A stretch of 64,000 nt of DNA from Spiroplasma endosymbiont of Labia minor (GTDB taxonomy: Bacteria; Bacillota_I; Bacilli_A; Mycoplasmatales; Mycoplasmataceae), in assembly GCF_964019845.1 (NCBI RefSeq), contig NZ_OZ026465.1:920412-984411 (forward strand), in the 5' to 3' direction. This document shows positions 44,296 to 55,114 of this stretch, in pieces; position 1 is the first letter of the stretch; each line of letters starts with the position of its first letter. The translations under genes and the position numbers were made by a program. Under the pieces are notes generated by a model, which had not been told where the DNA came from, made no database searches, and was given only the letters and a program-made list of their open reading frames with translations.

Positions 44296-45339
44296 ATGTC
44301 AAAAGAAAATTTAAAATACAATATTTTTCCATTATCAAATTCACATCAATTAACAGAAGAAATTTGTGAAATATTAAAAACAAAACCAAAATCTGTAACT
44401 ACTATGAAATTTGCAGATGGAGAAATGCTAGTTCAAGCACAAGATACAGTTAGAGGAAGAGAAATTTATCTAATTCAATCTACAAGTGCTCCAGTTAATG
44501 AAAATTTAATGGAATTGCTAATTGCTTTAGATGCCTTTAAAAGAGCATCAGCACAAAAAATCAATGTTGTTATACCATATTATGGTTATGCAAGACAGGA
44601 CCGCAAATCAAAAGGACGACAACCTATAACTTCAAGATTGATTGCAAATTTATTAGAAAGAGCTGGAGCACAAAGAATTATAATTGTAGATATGCACTCG
44701 GAACAATCTATGGGATTTTTTGATATTCCATCAGATAATTTAAATAGTGCTCAAGTTCTTGCATCAGAAATCGTTAATACCATAATTGAAAATAATTTAG
44801 ATCCAAAAGATTGTATGCTCATTTCACCTGACCAAGGTGGTTTAAAACGTGTCCATAGTGTTGGAAGATATTTAGAATCAATAATTAAAGATATTGGAGT
44901 AATCGCAAAAAGACGTCCAGAACCAAATGTTGCAGAAGTTGAATTTGTCAATGGAAATGTTGAAGACAAAATTTGTTTTATCATAGATGACATGATTGAC
45001 ACAGGTGGCACAATATTAGCTGCTGGAAAAGCATTAAAAAAAGAAGGTGCAAAAGAGGTTTATATCTTCGCGGGACATGGTTTATTCAATGGTAAAGCGC
45101 CAGAAAGAATGGCAAACGAAATAAAAGCAGGAACAATCAAAAGAGTTGTAGTTACAAATACTATTGAAATTCCTGAAAATAAAATATTTCCTGGCCTAAA
45201 AGTTATTTCAGTCGCTAAATTATTAGCCGATATGATTTCCGCATCTGTTGAATTTGATTCATTAACAGGTGTTTATGAACAATATCATAAAGAAATCAAT
45301 GAACGAATAAATTTATATTTATCTTCATTCAAAAAATAA
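44296..45339 (+). CDS. prs: ribose-phosphate pyrophosphokinase
   Basis: Prs makes PRPP from ribose 5-phosphate and ATP. The 347-aa product is a little longer than the usual 310-320 at both ends. Motifs present are FADGEMLVQ, RGREIYLIQS, YYGYARQDRKSKGRQPI, and the PRPP loop IIDDMIDTGGTI. It heads an operon that goes on to PRPP-using hpt. GAGGGGAA is the ribosome-binding site. Confidence 0.96.
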   Translation: MSKENLKYNIFPLSNSHQLTEEICEILKTKPKSVTTMKFADGEMLVQAQDTVRGREIYLIQSTSAPVNENLMELLIALDAFKRASAQKINVVIPYYGYARQDRKSKGRQPITSRLIANLLERAGAQRIIIVDMHSEQSMGFFDIPSDNLNSAQVLASEIVNTIIENNLDPKDCMLISPDQGGLKRVHSVGRYLESIIKDIGVIAKRRPEPNVAEVEFVNGNVEDKICFIIDDMIDTGGTILAAGKALKKEGAKEVYIFAGHGLFNGKAPERMANEIKAGTIKRVVVTNTIEIPENKIFPGLKVISVAKLLADMISASVEFDSLTGVYEQYHKEINERINLYLSSFKK

Positions 45340-45344
45340 TAAAA

Positions 45345-45935
45345 TTGAAACTAATAGTTGCATTAGGAAATATCGGTAAAGAATATGCAAATACAAGACA
45401 TAACGCAGCTTGAATAATAGCAGATGAATTAATAAGTAACACTGACAATGTTAAAACCAAACAAGAATTTAAAGGTGAAACGCATACTTTTATCATAAAT
45501 AACGAAAAAATAATTATTCTTAAACCACATACTTTTATGAATTTAAGTGGGCAGTCACTTGTTATGTGTATGCAGTTTTATAAATTGAGTCTAGATGACA
45601 TCATTATAATTCATGATGATAAGGATTTTGAATTTGCAAGATTAGCAATAAAACTTGGTGGATCACATGGTGGCCACAATGGATTAAAAAACATTATCGC
45701 TGAAATTGGTTCAGAAAAATTTGCAAGATTAAGAATTGGAATTGGAACACCAGAAAACAATTATAAAATCATTGACTGAGTTCTTTCAAAAATGAATACT
45801 GCAGAAATACAACAATTAAAAAATTTATCAGATACAGTTTTAAATATCATTAAAGATTGAGCCAATAATCAAAATATAAATAATTTAATGTCAAAATACA
45901 ATAAAAATAAAAGGAAGGAATTTCAAAATGAATAA
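45345..45935 (+). CDS. pth: peptidyl-tRNA hydrolase
   Basis: Pth releases tRNA from stalled peptidyl-tRNA. The 196-aa frame has the family motifs ALGNIGKEYANTRHNAAW (catalytic His), KPHTFMNLSG, IIHDDKDFEFA (catalytic Asp) and LGGSHGGHNGLKN. The only start that keeps the N-terminal strand is TTG 45345 (reads as MKLIVALG). It has no good ribosome-binding site and lies 5 bases after prs, so coupled re-initiation is likely. Its end overlaps purA by 8 bases. Confidence 0.93.
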
Positions 45936-47241
45936 AAACGAAAGCCAAGATTATCGTTCATTAGTTATTGTGGGCGCACAATGAGGAGATGAAGGAAAAG
46001 GGAAAATTACGGATTACTTTGCTCAATCTGCTGATATGGTAGTTAGATTTGCAGGAGGAAATAACGCAGGTCACATTATCGAACAAAACGGGAAAAAATT
46101 AAAAGTAACTATAGTGCCTTCTGGAATAATGAATTCTAGAGTTATTAATGTTATTGGTAACGGAACCGTAATAAACTTACCAAGTCTTATTTCAGAAATG
46201 GAAATTTTGGAAAAAGAAGGTTTCATAACAGATACTATTAAAATTTCAAACAGAGCTCATTTGGTTTTTCCATACCATATAGTTATAGATGAATTTCAAG
46301 AAAAAGAAAGAAAAAATAAAAAAATAGGAACTACAAAAAGAGGAATTGGACCAGCTTATTCTGACAAAGTTGACAGACAAGGAATAAGAATTTGCGATAT
46401 AGCGAAAAAAGATTTTAAAGAAAAACTAAAATATAATGTTGAATACAAAAATAAATTTATTAAAGCTATGTTTGATGGTAAACCATTAAATTTTGAAGAT
46501 ATCTATAATGAAACAATTGAATTATACAAAAAAATTGAAGATAAAATCACAGACACAGCAATAATAATTGAAGACGCAATTAAATCAAATAAAACTGTTT
46601 TATTTGAAGGAGCTCAAGGTGTTTTGCTAGATATTGATCACGGTACTTATCCTTTTGTGACATCTTCAAATACATCAGCAAACAATGCACCAACAGGTGC
46701 TGGAATTTCTGCAAATTTAATTAAACATGTAATTGGAGTTGCAAAAGCATATTGTACTAGAGTTGGTGCCGGTGGTTTCCCAACTGAATTATTAAGTGAA
46801 ATTGGTGATCAAATTAGAGAAAAAGGACATGAATACGGCTCAAACACAGGTAGACCTAGACGTGTTGGTTGATTAGATGCAGTAGCATTAAAATATGCAA
46901 TAAAAGTTGGTGGAATTACAAATATATTCATTACATTGCTTGATGTGTTATCTGGTTTAGAAAAAATTAAAATATGCACATCTTATACTCTAAACAACAG
47001 ACAAATAAACTCTTTGCCTGCATGTGATGAAGATTATCAAGAATGTATACCAAATTTCTTGGAAATGCCTGGATGAAACGAAGATATTACACAAGTTAAA
47101 TCTTTTGATGAATTACCAGAAAATGCAAAAAATTATTTAAAAATGATTGAAAAAATTTGTGAAATAGACATAATTGGATTTTCAATCGGTCCAGATCGAA
47201 AACAAACAATTTTATTAGATCAAATATTTAACCATGATTAA
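45928..47241 (+). CDS. purA: adenylosuccinate synthetase
   Basis: PurA joins IMP and aspartate with GTP. The 437-aa product has the P-loop [12 protein letters not shown] with catalytic Asp, the general acid His in GNNAGHII, the IMP motifs [14 protein letters not shown] and FEGAQG, and RPRRVGWLDAV with Trp encoded by TGA. AAGGAAGG precedes the start inside pth. It acts directly before purB on the route to AMP. Confidence 0.97.
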
Positions 47242-48547
47242 TAGATATACTAACGATAAAATTGTTGAAATATGATCTGACAAAAATAAATATGAAACTT
47301 GATTGGAAATTGAAAAATTAATAGTAGAGGCTTGATCTTCTATTGGGGTAATTCCAAATGAAGATGCAAAACTAATAAGAAATAAAGCTCAAATTAATAT
47401 AAATAGAATGTTTGAATTAGAAATAGAAAATAAACATGAAATGGTTGCTTTTACAAGAGCGATTAGTGAAACATTAGATGATGAAAAACGCTGAATTCAT
47501 TTCGGATTAACATCGACAGATATAATTGATACAGCTCAAAATTTTTTAATCAAAGAATCAAATGAAGTTGTTCAAAATGAAATGATAAAATTAGGAGAAA
47601 CATTATTTAGTCTTGCAAAAAAATATAAAAATACATTAATAATGGGTAGAAGCCATGGAATTTATGGCGAACCAACATCTCTTGGCTTAAAATTTTTATT
47701 ATGATTCGATGAAATTGGTAGACAAATTGAAAGGCTATTATTTTCAAAAAAACAAATAGAAATAACTAAAATTTCGGGTTCAATGGGTAATTATGTTCAC
47801 ATAGAACCTGAAATAGAAGAATTTGTAGCAGAAAAGTTAAAACTAAGTATAGATAGTATAAATACACAAGTAACACAACGTGATCGTCATGCTTTTTTGT
47901 TGTCTTGTTTTGCAAATATAGCTTCAACTTTAGAAAAAATTGCTCAAGAAATTAGATTATTTTCTAGAAGTGAAATTAAAGAATGAAATGAAGGTTTTGG
48001 TGTTAATCAAAAAGGTTCATCATCAATGCCACATAAAAGAAACCCCATTTCTTCAGAAAATATTAGTGGACTATCTAGATATATTAGATCATTTGTTTCT
48101 GTTTCGTTTGAAAATAATTTGCTGTGACACGAAAGAGATATTTCACATTCATCAAACGAACGTTTAATTTTACCAGATGTATTTAATATATTAGTTTATA
48201 GTATAAATAGGTTAACTGACACATTAGAAAAATTAGTAATTGACAAAAATGAAATTAACAAACATATTAAAGAAGCAAAAAATATATACTTCTCTCAAAC
48301 TTTGTTAACTTATATTATAAAAACTACAAAATTTTCAAGAGAAGAGATTTATGATTTTATTCAAGCAGCTACTATAAAAGCAATGAATGAAAATAAAGAT
48401 TTTAAAAGTATTTTGGAACAAAATAATATACAAAAATTTATTTCAATAAACGCGCTTAATAAAATATTTAAAGATGAGTATTTCTTACGAAATACAGAAA
48501 AAATTTATGAAAGGATAGATATATCATGATTGAAAAAAATGACTTAA
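47234..48547 (+). CDS. purB: adenylosuccinate lyase
   Basis: PurB splits adenylosuccinate to AMP and fumarate. The 437-aa product has the fumarase/ASL signature [14 protein letters not shown], the HFGLTSTDI segment and MGRSHG with catalytic His. The first apparent stop at 48527-48529 is TGA (Trp), and the real stop is TAA 48545-48547, so purB overlaps hpt by 22 bases. It overlaps purA by 8. Confidence 0.96.
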
Positions 48548-49125
48548 CAATTTTAATTACTTATGAAGAAATTAAATCTGCAATTAATAAAATGGTTAGT
48601 GATATAGAAAGAACTTATGAGGGACAACAAATAGTTTTTGTTTGCACAACAGGTTCTGTATTTATGTTTATAGCCGATTTAATAAGAGAATTACCAAACG
48701 ATGTTTCTGTTGAATTTGTGCAATTAAAGAAAAATGAATTAAATGAAAGATATGTTTCTGCACAATTTTCAAGAGAAATCACAGGTAAACATGTTATTTT
48801 GCTTTGCGACATAATTAATGCCGGAAAAACTACAAAAATGGTTCATAAAGTAATTGAAAATGAAAACCCAGCAGATATAAAAGTAATTACTCTAATAGAT
48901 CGTGAAAAAAATCATCAAGAATTTGAAATACCTTACACAGCATCATTTAATATAGATAAAGATGAATTTATTTGTGGGTATGGGATGAACTATAACGGTC
49001 ATTACGCTAATTTGAAAAATATTTATATTGTCAAGAGTTCAACAATTGATGCTGATGGCAAAATTAAAGAAAAAATTTTATCAACTACAGATTTAAGATC
49101 AAATGAAACAAATAAAGGAAAATAA
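48526..49125 (+). CDS. hpt: hypoxanthine phosphoribosyltransferase
   Basis: The enzyme salvages hypoxanthine/guanine with PRPP. The 199-aa product has a type I PRT fold: an N-terminal [11 protein letters not shown] loop in place of the usual CVLKGA, and the PRPP motif [13 protein letters not shown]. The C-terminal hood contains FICGYGMNY, as in HPRTs (GYGLDY). In many Firmicutes hpt lies with tilS and ftsH, but here it completes a purine salvage operon with prs, purA and purB. Confidence 0.9.
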   Translation: MIEKNDLTILITYEEIKSAINKMVSDIERTYEGQQIVFVCTTGSVFMFIADLIRELPNDVSVEFVQLKKNELNERYVSAQFSREITGKHVILLCDIINAGKTTKMVHKVIENENPADIKVITLIDREKNHQEFEIPYTASFNIDKDEFICGYGMNYNGHYANLKNIYIVKSSTIDADGKIKEKILSTTDLRSNETNKGK

Positions 49126-49132
49126 AAAATTA

Positions 49133-50644
49133 ATGCAAAAAAAATACTTTTACGTAACAACACCCATTTATTATCCTTCTGGAAATTTACATATTGGTCA
49201 TGCCTATACAACAACGCTTGCAGATATTTTGAGCAGATATAAAAAAATCCAAAATTTCGAAACCTTTTTTCTAACAGGTTCAGATGAACATGGTCAAAAA
49301 ATAGAAAAAAAAGCTATCGAAATGCAATTAAGCCCACAAGAATATGTTGACAAAGTAACAGCAAATTTTAAAATATTATGAGAAAAATTAAATATAGATT
49401 ATTCTAAATTTATTAGAACAACAGATATTCAACATATAGATGCTGTGAAAAAAATTTTTACAAATTTGTATAATAAAGATTTAATTTACAAAGGTCAATA
49501 CGATGGAATATATTGCGTAACGTGCGAAGAATTTTTGACATCTTCACAAATAAGTAGCGAAGGTTTTTGTATAATTTCTGGTGACAAACCGCAGTTAATT
49601 AAAGAAGATACTTATTTTTTAAGAGTTTCAAAATTTCAAGAATTTTTAACAGAACTATTAAAAACGAATTTTTTAATTCCAGAGTCTAGACGCAAGGAAA
49701 TGTTAAAAAATTTCATAGAACCAGGACTTGAAGATCTATCAGTCACAAGAATAACACTAGAATGGGGTATTCCAATAAACGAAGACTTAAAACATGTAAT
49801 ATATGTTTGATTGGATGCTTTATCAAATTATATTACTGCACTTGGTTATAATAGTAGCGATGACTCATTATTTAAAAAATTTTGATCAAACGATGCAGAA
49901 ATTGTTCAATTAGTTGGCAAAGAAATTACGCGTTTTCATTCAATATATTGACCAGTTATTTTAAAATCACTTGACTTAAGATTACCAGACAAGCTTTTAA
50001 GTCATGGATGAATACTCTTTAAAAATGCAAAAATGTCTAAATCACTTGGTAATGTAATAAACCCTTTAGATTTAATAGAAAAATTTGAATCAGATACATT
50101 AAGATTTTATATAGCACACGAACTACCAACAAATAGAGATGGAAATTATTCAGAGGACTTAATTATAGAATCATATAATACTCATTTGGCCAATAATTTT
50201 GGTAACCTTGCAAGTAGAGTCTCAAATATGATAATTAAATATTTTGATGGTGAATTAATTGATACAAATTTTGATAATTCAGAAATATTTAAATTCGCAA
50301 ATGAAACTATTGATAAATTTCAGACACTAATGAATAACTATGATATTTCAGAAGCAGTACATACAGCATTATTACTTGGACAACATTGTAATAAAATTAT
50401 TGAAGAAATTAAGCCTTGGAATTTATTTGACAAAAAAAAATATGACGAATTGAAAAATTTCTTAGCTGCAATTAGATATTGTATAACAGCGATGACATTA
50501 ATGTTAAAACCAATATTAGTTAATAAAATAAAATTATTTGCACAACAATTTGGTTACGAACAAGAAAAGATAGATTTTTCGAATTTAAATACTATCAAAT
50601 TTGAAAAAATTACAGACAAATTAATTATTTTCAAAAGAATATAA
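49133..50644 (+). CDS. metG: methionyl-tRNA synthetase
   Basis: The 503-aa class I enzyme has [19 protein letters not shown] (HIGH) and [11 protein letters not shown] (KMSKS). The N-terminal catalytic domain with a CxxC-poor insertion, and the helical anticodon domain (WNLFDK), are present. The C-terminal tRNA-binding domain of Bacillus MetS is absent, as in other Mollicutes. I prefer ATG 49133; an in-frame ATG at 49103 lies inside hpt and cannot be excluded. Confidence 0.95.
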
Positions 50645-50733
50645 ATACTTATTATAAAAATCGTTTAGTCAAAGTAAATCATAAATAATAAATAAAGTTT
50701 ATCAAAAACTTTTTTAAGGAGAGAAAACGAAAA

Positions 50734-52626
50734 ATGTCAAACATAATTTTCAATTATGACGTAATTGTTATTGGTGCTGGACATGCTGGTGTGGAAGCGG
50801 CTTTGGCTACTGCAAGACTTGGAAAAAAGACTGCATTAATTACATTGTATAAAAATAAAATAGCTTCTATGCCTTGTAATCCTTCTATAGGAGGACCAGC
50901 AAAAGGAATAGTAGTTAGAGAAATAGATGCACTTGGTGGTGAAATGGGTAAAGCCGCGGATGCAACTGCTCTTCAAACAAAATTATTAAATTTATCAAAA
51001 GGACCTGGTGTTTGAGCTATACGAACACAAACCGATAAATTGAAATATTCAACATATATGCAAAAAATTATACAAAACGAAAATAATTTGGTAATAATTG
51101 AAGATATAGTTTCAAACCTAATTATTGAAGATAACCAAATTAATGGAGTCATACTACAAAATAGCAAAAAGATATTTTCTAAAGTAGTTATATTAACAAC
51201 TGGAACTTATTTGAAAAGTATAATTTTTAGAGGAAAAGAAAGAAAAAATGCTGGACCAAATGAAGAAATTACAACATCGGGAATTTCAGAAACTTTAAAT
51301 AAACATAATATAAAATTACAAAGATTTAAAACAGGTACACCGCCGCGTGTTAAAAAAGATTCAATAGACTTATCATTTGCAAAAATAGAGAATGGCACTG
51401 AAGGTGAAATAAGTTTTTCATTTTCAACAAGTAAATTTACTCCATTAAAAAAACAAGAATCATGTTATTTAATTCATTCAACAAGAGAGACTAAAAAAAT
51501 TATTGAAAAAAATCTAAATAAAGCAGCTATGTATTCTGGAACTATTTTTTCTACAGGTCCTCGTTATTGTCCTTCTTTTGAAGATAAAATTATTCGTTTT
51601 CAAAATAAAGATGAACACCAAATTTTTTTAGAACCCGAATCAAAAAAAATGAACACCTTTTATGTACAAGGTTTTTCTACATCTATGCCAATAGAAATAC
51701 AAGAAAAAATGTTGAGAAGTTTACCAGGGTTTAAAAATGTTGTTATTGATAAATGAGCTTACGCAATTGAATATGATTGTATAGATCCAATACAACTTAA
51801 ACATTCTTTAGAAATAAAAAGTATTAATAATTTATTTTGTGCTGGTCAAATAAACGGAACAAGTGGTTATGAAGAGGCTGCCGGACAAGGGATAATTGCT
51901 GGAATAAATGCTTCTAGAAAAATTGACAAACTTGATCCAATTATTTTGAAACGTGATGAATCTTATATAGGGGTCATGATTGACGATTTAATTAACAAAG
52001 GTGCAAATGAACCATATAGACTTTTAACATCAAGAGCAGAACATAGACTTTTATTGAGAAATGATAACGCAGAGGAAAGATTAAAAGAAATTGGATACTC
52101 TGTTGGATTAATAAAAGAAAAAGAATGAAATAAATATAAAAAATATACAATGCAAATTGAAGTTGCAAAAAATGCTTTGCAAAAAATTAGATTTACTCCA
52201 AAATCAGAACTTGCATTACATTTAAAAAACACTAATCAATTTGAAATCACACAAGGAATATCAGGTTTAGAATTAATTAAACAACCACAAATAAATATAA
52301 AAGATTTAATACCTTATATAATTGAATTACAAAATTTAACAAATAATCAATACCAATCATTAATGATTGGTATTAGATTTGATGGCTATATAAAAAAACA
52401 ATATGAACTTGCATCTAAAATGAACAAATTAAATAAAAAAGAAATACCAAATAACATAAATTATGATCTTGTATCAAATCTAGCAATAGAAGCAAGACAA
52501 AAATTAAATAAAATTAGGCCGAATTCTATTGGACAAGCATCAAGAATATCTGGTGTAAATCCAGCAGATATACAAATGTTATTATTTTATTTGAAAAAAG
52601 AGTATGCAAATGACACCAAAATATAA
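50734..52626 (+). CDS. mnmG: tRNA uridine-5-carboxymethylaminomethyl synthesis enzyme MnmG
   Basis: This FAD enzyme works with MnmE (59974) to modify U34 of several tRNAs. The 630-aa product has the dinucleotide fold [15 protein letters not shown], the [12 protein letters not shown] signature with its Cys, GTPPR in FKTGTPPRV, and the second signature [16 protein letters not shown]. Three TGA codons are Trp. AAGGAGAG precedes the ATG after an 89-base gap that I see no other feature in. Confidence 0.97.
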
Positions 52627-52632
52627 ATTTAG

Positions 52633-52674
52633 TATTGTCAATTATGTTGACAATATTTTTTTTATCGCTAAAAT
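52633..52674 (+). terminator. mnmG terminator overlapping the promoter of the next gene
   Basis: TATTGTCAA pairs with TTGACAATA and is followed by eight T (stem and tail 52633-52663). The right arm contains a perfect TTGACA -35 (52647-52652). A TAAAAT -10 follows at 52669-52674 after 16 bases, so terminator and promoter are interleaved. Confidence 0.75.
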
Positions 52675-52699
52675 TAAACCATAAAAGGAGGTTTTTAAA

Positions 52700-53260
52700 A
52701 TGAAAAAAATATTAACTTTACTTTCTGGAATTTCAATTGCATCAACTAGTGCATCAACAATAATTTCTTGTGAAATTGCAAAAGAAATATTGTATTTTGA
52801 TGATATACCATTATTACAATCACTTGATACTAATACATACAAAAATTCTAATTTATGAACATTATTACCCCAAACTTATAATGATTATGAAAATGATAAT
52901 GGTGGATATATTTCTGCGTTTTATAATTCTAGAACGACCTCATTTCTAAAAGATAAAACTTTTGCAGAATATTCAAATAACAAAAATTTTGATACAGACT
53001 ACAAAGATGAAAACATTATTTATGCAATTGCATACAACGAAACTGTAGATAACGTTAAAGATGAAACATCTTACAGTGAATATTTAAATTCACTAATACC
53101 AGTTGATAATTCATCTGAAAATAAAATTTACACAATTTCTGTAAAAATATTTAAATTTACAAAAGATACAAATGGTAATTTTGTAAATGACAAAAATGAT
53201 CAAAATCAATTGGCACAATTCATTTTAGTATCCGATAATAGTACAAAAAATAATATCTAA
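52700..53260 (+). CDS. putative lipoprotein
   Basis: The 186-aa product has signal MKKILTLLSG and lipobox IISC (Cys near residue 24) behind AAAGGAGG. The mature protein is Asn/Asp/Tyr-rich and ends with a beta-like segment (YTISVKIFKFTKD). No domain is recognised. Its signal is close to that of the lipoprotein at 11147. It lies just upstream of mreB paralog F and may share its transcript, since no terminator separates them. The standard code hides it because TLWTLL uses a TGA. Confidence 0.78.
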
Positions 53261-53350
53261 TTATTTTTTATAAAATATAATTTTAAATTTACAGTTTAAC
53301 AATATATTCTTACTATACTATTATATAATTAAATAAAAGGAGAACGAAAT

Positions 53351-54400
53351 ATGAAATTTGAAGATAGACCATTTATTAGTATTGATTTGGGAACAAGTAA
53401 TATTATTGCATATGTAGCTAAACAAGGAATTATTTATAATGAACCATCAGTTCTAGCATACGACATAATGACAAATAAATTATTAGCTATGGGACAAGAG
53501 GCATATGAAATGATAGGTAAAACACCAGATATGGTAAGGATGGTTGTTCCAATTAATGAGGGAACTATTTCTGATTTTGATGCCGCTAAAGAATTAATTA
53601 AAAATGTTTTTGGAAAAATAAATATGACAAATAAATTTAAAGATGCTGTTGTATTACTTGCATGTCCAAGTGATATCACCGAATTAGAAAGAGCAGCATT
53701 AAAAGAAATTGCAGTTGAAATGGGAGCGTCTTTTGCAATAGTTGAAGAAGAAGTTTTGATGGCAGCTATTGGTGCTGGATTAAATATCGATTCACCAAGT
53801 GGACACATTGTTATAGACATCGGTGGAGGAACAACCGATATTGCTATCATTGCATCAGGAAGTATAATTTATTCAAAATCAATTAAAATGGCAGGCAAAC
53901 ATTTCGATGAAGAAATAAGAAAATACATTCGTTCAGAATATAACATTCAAGTTGGTGAAATTTCATCTGAAAGAATCAAAAAAGAAATAGCTTCATTGCA
54001 AAAAATAAAAGACGAACGATCAATACCTGTATTTGGACGCGATATAATTTCAGGATTACCAAAGGAAGCTAAAGTATCATCAGAAGAAATTAGAAATGTT
54101 ATGGTTTCTTCGTTTGCAAAAATTACAGATACAGTTATTTCATTATTAGAACTTTCACCACCAGAATTGGCTGGAGATATTATAAAAAACGGAATGATTG
54201 TATGTGGTGGTGGTGCTTTAATCAAAGGTGTTGATAAATATTTTGAAGATATATTTTCATTACCATGTAAAAAAGCAAAAAATCCATTAGAGTGCGTTAT
54301 AGAAGGCACTAAACAATATCAAAAAGTGATTAATAAACGTTATGAACAAGGATATTATGGAAAAGCTAATAGAATTGAAAGAAGCGAATTTATTAAATAA
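53351..54400 (+). CDS. mreB: MreB-family actin homolog (paralog F)
   Basis: This 349-aa product is the only plus-strand mreB, 19 kb from the cluster. Active-site motifs are intact (IDLGTSNI, AIVEEEVLMAAIG, DIGGGTTD, VCGGGALI). By eye it is nearest paralog A (TSNI start, PPELAGD). It has a longer C-terminal tail (YYGKANRIERSEF). AAAAGGAGAA precedes the start. It borders the decayed island on its downstream side. Confidence 0.95.
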   Translation: MKFEDRPFISIDLGTSNIIAYVAKQGIIYNEPSVLAYDIMTNKLLAMGQEAYEMIGKTPDMVRMVVPINEGTISDFDAAKELIKNVFGKINMTNKFKDAVVLLACPSDITELERAALKEIAVEMGASFAIVEEEVLMAAIGAGLNIDSPSGHIVIDIGGGTTDIAIIASGSIIYSKSIKMAGKHFDEEIRKYIRSEYNIQVGEISSERIKKEIASLQKIKDERSIPVFGRDIISGLPKEAKVSSEEIRNVMVSSFAKITDTVISLLELSPPELAGDIIKNGMIVCGGGALIKGVDKYFEDIFSLPCKKAKNPLECVIEGTKQYQKVINKRYEQGYYGKANRIERSEFIK

Positions 54401-54467
54401 AAAAGGCCTTAATAGTCTAAACCAAAAAAGTAATTTGATGCTCAAATATAGTGTTAAATATCAACTA

Positions 54468-54516
54468 GTTACTCTAAAAAAAATCAACTCCTGGAGTTGA
54501 TTTTTTTTAGAGTAAC
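54468..54516. repeat. 49-bp near-perfect palindrome
   Basis: Two 24-base arms, beginning GTTACTCTAAAA and ending ATCAACTCC, are exact complements around a single central T. In RNA it would form a very long hairpin with no G/C-rich core other than CAACTCC. It may serve as mreB terminator, but its length is unusual. It may also mark the end of the adjacent transposon relic. Confidence 0.8.
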
Positions 54517-54990
54517 GTTAACATTCCATTAATCCATGTTCTTGACTTTTTGCTGTTCTTTGAGTCGGAAATAAAACGATTAGATAACGATATTGTCAGA
54601 ACGTCAGAACATACAACATACTCCCCTGCTTTGCCCATAAAAGATAATATTCCGTGAAATTTACACATTTCTTGTGTATTCAAGCGATGCATACCAAAAA
54701 CTCCTATTGAAGTTTAAAATAATGCTATTGACATCATATCCATTCTCTTTTGCTTTCGTTATAGTGTCTGATAAACTGGGCATAATTAATTCATTATCAT
54801 TATTTATTAAAATTTTATAATCAATAACTTGTCTGTTAGAAGCTTCTATTATCGCATAAATATACCTTTTACCATTTTTAAAATTGGATAAAAAATATCA
54901 GTATATCAAACCTTATTAAATCTGTATAAATTTTTTTGACTTTTATTCCAAATTTGCCGGTATATTTTTCCCCCATATTGCCAGCATATA
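54517..54990 (-). pseudogene. remnant of an IS3-family transposase
   Basis: Three short frames on the minus strand read like consecutive pieces of an rve/DDE integrase domain. They are YTDI with a following YIYAIIEASNRQVIDYKI (first Asp region), then WYASLEYTR (normally HSDxGxQYxSLEY, second Asp lost), then CKFHGILSFMGKAGEY (normally GIxxSMSxxGxxxDN.xxES). Frameshifts separate them and the catalytic Asp and Glu are damaged. No intact orfA or terminal repeats were found. It is a dead element. Confidence 0.7.
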
Positions 54991-55023
54991 TTAAAAAATG
55001 ATAAAAAATAGGAGAATTTTTAA

Positions 55024-55076
55024 CATATTTCTTTATATATATCTAAGAATATATATAACCATTATAAAGAAATATG
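55024..55076. repeat. 14-bp inverted repeat with AT-rich loop
   Basis: CATATTTCTTTATA and TATAAAGAAATATG are exact complements 25 bases apart, and the loop can pair further (TATATAT/ATATATA). It lies directly upstream of the -10-like TATAAT (55089-55094) of the helicase pseudogene. It could be a regulatory hairpin or a transposon end. Confidence 0.7.
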
Positions 55077-55114
55077 CTTATTTTTGGGTATAATGAGAAA
55101 AAGAGGTAAAATAC

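Noticed and set aside
53434..54309. Two long minus-strand frames opposite mreB paralog F
   Set aside because: They are antisense shadows caused by codon bias; similar shadows occur opposite the other mreB copies.
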